Shown here: in pieces, positions 62,219-64,000 of the stretch
Layout of the letters: each line of letters starts with the position of its first letter
How positions within the stretch are numbered: position 1 is the stretch's first letter
Assembly: GCA_030068145.1 (NCBI GenBank)
Contig: JAPJBO010000252.1
Location: 62,001-126,000 of the forward strand
DNA: 64,000 bases
Source: Diplonema papillatum
Taxonomy: Eukaryota; Euglenozoa; Diplonemea; Diplonemida; Diplonemidae
Direction of reading: 5' to 3'
Position numbers and translations under genes: made by a program
The notes under the pieces: model-generated
The model's input: only the letters and a program-made list of their open reading frames with translations
The model's database searches: none
Told to the model about the DNA's origin: nothing

Positions 62219-64000
62219 TCACTCCTCGCGCGCGCCGTTGCACTCTCCCCCGGAAGCGGAGCCGCCGGCTTGCTCGCCGGAGGCCTCTCTCTTCGCGGCG
62301 GCGTCGTCGCCGTTGCCCGCGGAGCCGTTTTCAGCCGGCCGCCCGGCCGGCTTCGCGGCCGCGTTGTCCGCCTGCCCTTCGGGGCCCCCGGCGCCTTCTT
62401 GGATCTGCTCCTTTCCGTGGGGTGCCGGGCGCTCCGATACGTCCGCGTGGTCTTCGTTGGTGGCGTCGATGCCTGATTCGGTGATCTCGCCCGGCTTGCT
62501 CTGCAACTCGGCATGTTCCGCGTTGCCTGGTTCTGTGGGCTCTGCTTCAATCTGCGCTTCGTTCGCGTGCGAGCTTTGAGTCTGGTCCGCTTTGCTTTGT
62601 TCTTCGGTAGCTTGCGAGCTCTCCGTGGGTTCGTCGGCCACGGGGGGCGTCCCTGCCGGATCGCTGTGTTGCTGTTCGGGCTGCGCTTCGCTGCGTTCTT
62701 CAGCCCGGAGGGTCAGCGGGGCTGCTGGGGTCTGCTGTTCGACGGCCCGCGGGGCTTCCGTCTCTTCAGCAGCTGCCGCCGCGTGGTCGGTTGTGGGTCG
62801 CACTTCGGCCGGTTGGGTGTTGTCGCCGCGTTCGTCGCTGCGTTCCTCGACTGGCGGTGGGCTTGGTGGTCCTCCACCAACGGCAACGTCGTTCTGCTCG
62901 GAAGTCGCTACTCCGTTGGGGAGCACTTGGTCGCCCATGATGTCCCGCACGTCGCATCTGATCGTCTGGTCACCTTCATCCGGTGATCCATTGCGACGGT
63001 TATCGTCGCTTGGCGACTGGTTCTCGCCTTCTCCGTCGCCCATGACGTCCTCCACGTTGCACCTAACAGTCAAGTCACCTTCATCCAGCAACTCGTTGTC
63101 ACCGCGCTTCTCGTCGCTTGAACACTCCTTCTTTGCGACCGCGTCAGGGCCTTCCAGGTCGTCTTTATCCGACGATCCATTGCCACGCTCCGCGTCGCTT
63201 GGGATCTGCTCGTCCAAGCCTTCTCCTTTGCCCATGACGTCTTCCACTTTGCATTTGATCGTCAAGTCCGCCTCGTCGAGCAACGCGTCACCCGCGTGCT
63301 TCTCGCCGGTCGGACAGAGCTTATTTTCCGCGGCCACGTCCGGGCCTCCCCCGCCGCCCATGACGTCCTCGACGCTGCACCTGATGGTCAAGTCGCCGTC
63401 GTCGAGCAACGCGCCGCCACCGCCGCGCTTCTCGTCGGTCGAGAGGTGGTTTTCCGCGGCCGCGGCCGGGGGTTCCCCGCCGCCCATCACATCCTCGACG
63501 CTACACCTGATGGTCGCGTCGCCGGCGTCCAGCAGCGCGCCACCTTCGCGCCTCTCGCCGGTTGGGAGGTGGCTCTCCGCGGCCGCGGCCGGGGCTTCCC
63601 CGCCGCCCATCACATCCTCGACGCTACACCTGATGGTCGCGTCGCCGGCGTCCAGCAACGCGCCACCTTCGCGCCTCTCGCCGGTTGGGAGGTGGCTCTC
63701 CGCGGCCGCAGCCGGGTTTTCCCCGCCGCCCATGATGTCCGCCACGCTGCACCTGACGGTCGAATCGCCGTCGTCCAGCAAAGCACCGCCACCGCGCCTC
63801 TCGTCGGGCGCGAGGTGGACCTCCCCGGCGGGCAGCGCGTCTTCCGCTGGGAATGAACCCGGGGCCGGCGCGCCGGACATGAAGTCAAGCTCGAACTCCT
63901 CCGCGAACACGTTGCGCGACCGCGAGTGGAACAGCCGCGGGGCGTCGGCCTGCGGATCGGCGTGCGCTGCCGGCACCTGCTCGGCCGCGGCGTCCGGCGG
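62219..64000 (-). CDS. Acidic protein with seven ~41-residue repeats, 5' end beyond the window
   Basis: 593 residues are visible, open to the window edge; the first in-frame ATG is at 63880, but the frame above it also looks coding. Seven repeats centre on G-D-x-T-[IV]-[RK]-C-x-V-x-D-[IV]-M-G, four of them spaced exactly 123 or 126 bp (63727, 63604, 63481, 63355). A spacer of PAAAAESHLPTGERRE type and an ALLDxGD lead separate the cores. Later repeats are more diverged and richer in Ser, Asp and Asn. The C-terminal ~240 residues are Glu/Gln/Ala-rich (repeated EEQSKADQTQS-like phrases) and end GGECNGAREE. No signal peptide, membrane segment or known domain is visible. The strict core with its single Cys suggests a short linear motif displayed in series, perhaps a docking site. 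Two neighbouring repeats are almost identical in DNA, so the array is recent and may vary in number. Confidence 0.7.
   Translation of the reverse strand, partial: PPDAAAEQVPAAHADPQADAPRLFHSRSRNVFAEEFELDFMSGAPAPGSFPAEDALPAGEVHLAPDERRGGGALLDDGDSTVRCSVADIMGGGENPAAAAESHLPTGERREGGALLDAGDATIRCSVEDVMGGGEAPAAAAESHLPTGERREGGALLDAGDATIRCSVEDVMGGGEPPAAAAENHLSTDEKRGGGGALLDDGDLTIRCSVEDVMGGGGGPDVAAENKLCPTGEKHAGDALLDEADLTIKCKVEDVMGKGEGLDEQIPSDAERGNGSSDKDDLEGPDAVAKKECSSDEKRGDNELLDEGDLTVRCNVEDVMGDGEGENQSPSDDNRRNGSPDEGDQTIRCDVRDIMGDQVLPNGVATSEQNDVAVGGGPPSPPPVEERSDERGDNTQPAEVRPTTDHAAAAAEETEAPRAVEQQTPAAPLTLRAEERSEAQPEQQHSDPAGTPPVADEPTESSQATEEQSKADQTQSSHANEAQIEAEPTEPGNAEHAELQSKPGEITESGIDATNEDHADVSERPAPHGKEQIQEGAGGPEGQADNAAAKPAGRPAENGSAGNGDDAAAKREASGEQAGGSASGGECNGAREE

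Overview
The window is eukaryotic nuclear DNA: a few long protein genes in a large amount of repeat-rich spacer. Every convincing host gene lies on the minus strand (SnoaL/NTF2-like protein, small membrane protein, LSD1-type zinc-finger remnant, ubiquitin protease-like protein, flavoprotein/LRR protein, MYND-finger remnant, acidic repeat protein). The two largest genes are open for 5.4 kb and 3.9 kb without an intron. Two genes have a T-tract followed by AG a short way upstream of the ATG, as a trans-splice acceptor would. One-way gene order, intron-poor genes and T-tract/AG sites suggest a euglenozoan, most plausibly a repeat-rich diplonemid. This is inference; I found no spliced-leader RNA, rRNA or tRNA gene to prove it.

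Layout. 1-2.8 kb: short dispersed repeats and a fold-back transposon. 2.8-3.1 kb: SnoaL-like gene. 3.1-7.6 kb: spacer with a reverse-transcriptase-proximal fragment. 7.6-8.0 kb: small membrane protein between two ~100-bp direct repeats. 8-24 kb: spacer dense in short repeats (A-tailed SINE-like copies, CCGG-box repeats), with an LSD1 zinc-finger fragment at 14.4-14.7 kb. 23.6-24.4 kb: tandem array derived from the 3' end of the next gene. 24.4-29.9 kb: divergent USP-type protease homologue with a ~1,400-residue low-complexity tail. 31.2-35.1 kb: flavoprotein/LRR/RIIa-like fusion, flanked on both sides by decayed pieces of itself. 35-51 kb: spacer with non-autonomous DNA transposons (two hAT-like copies, one TA-flanked element, a second fold-back copy), a hexanucleotide satellite and a perfect 127-bp inverted repeat. 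51.5-53.1 kb: MYND-finger protein, broken at its 5' end, whose 3' end is amplified into an array. 55.1-58.6 kb: nested 5'-truncated non-LTR retroelement copies carrying a conserved Cys/His module. 62.2-64 kb: the 3' part of a gene with seven ~41-residue repeats.

Themes. Three separate genes have duplicated copies of their own 3' ends lying just downstream, which points to a shared local duplication process. The retroelement copies carry a three-unit C-x2-H-x4-C-x2-C...CC-x3-HH module that is fully kept between diverged copies. The genes do not form an obvious pathway; their common feature is transcription in one direction.
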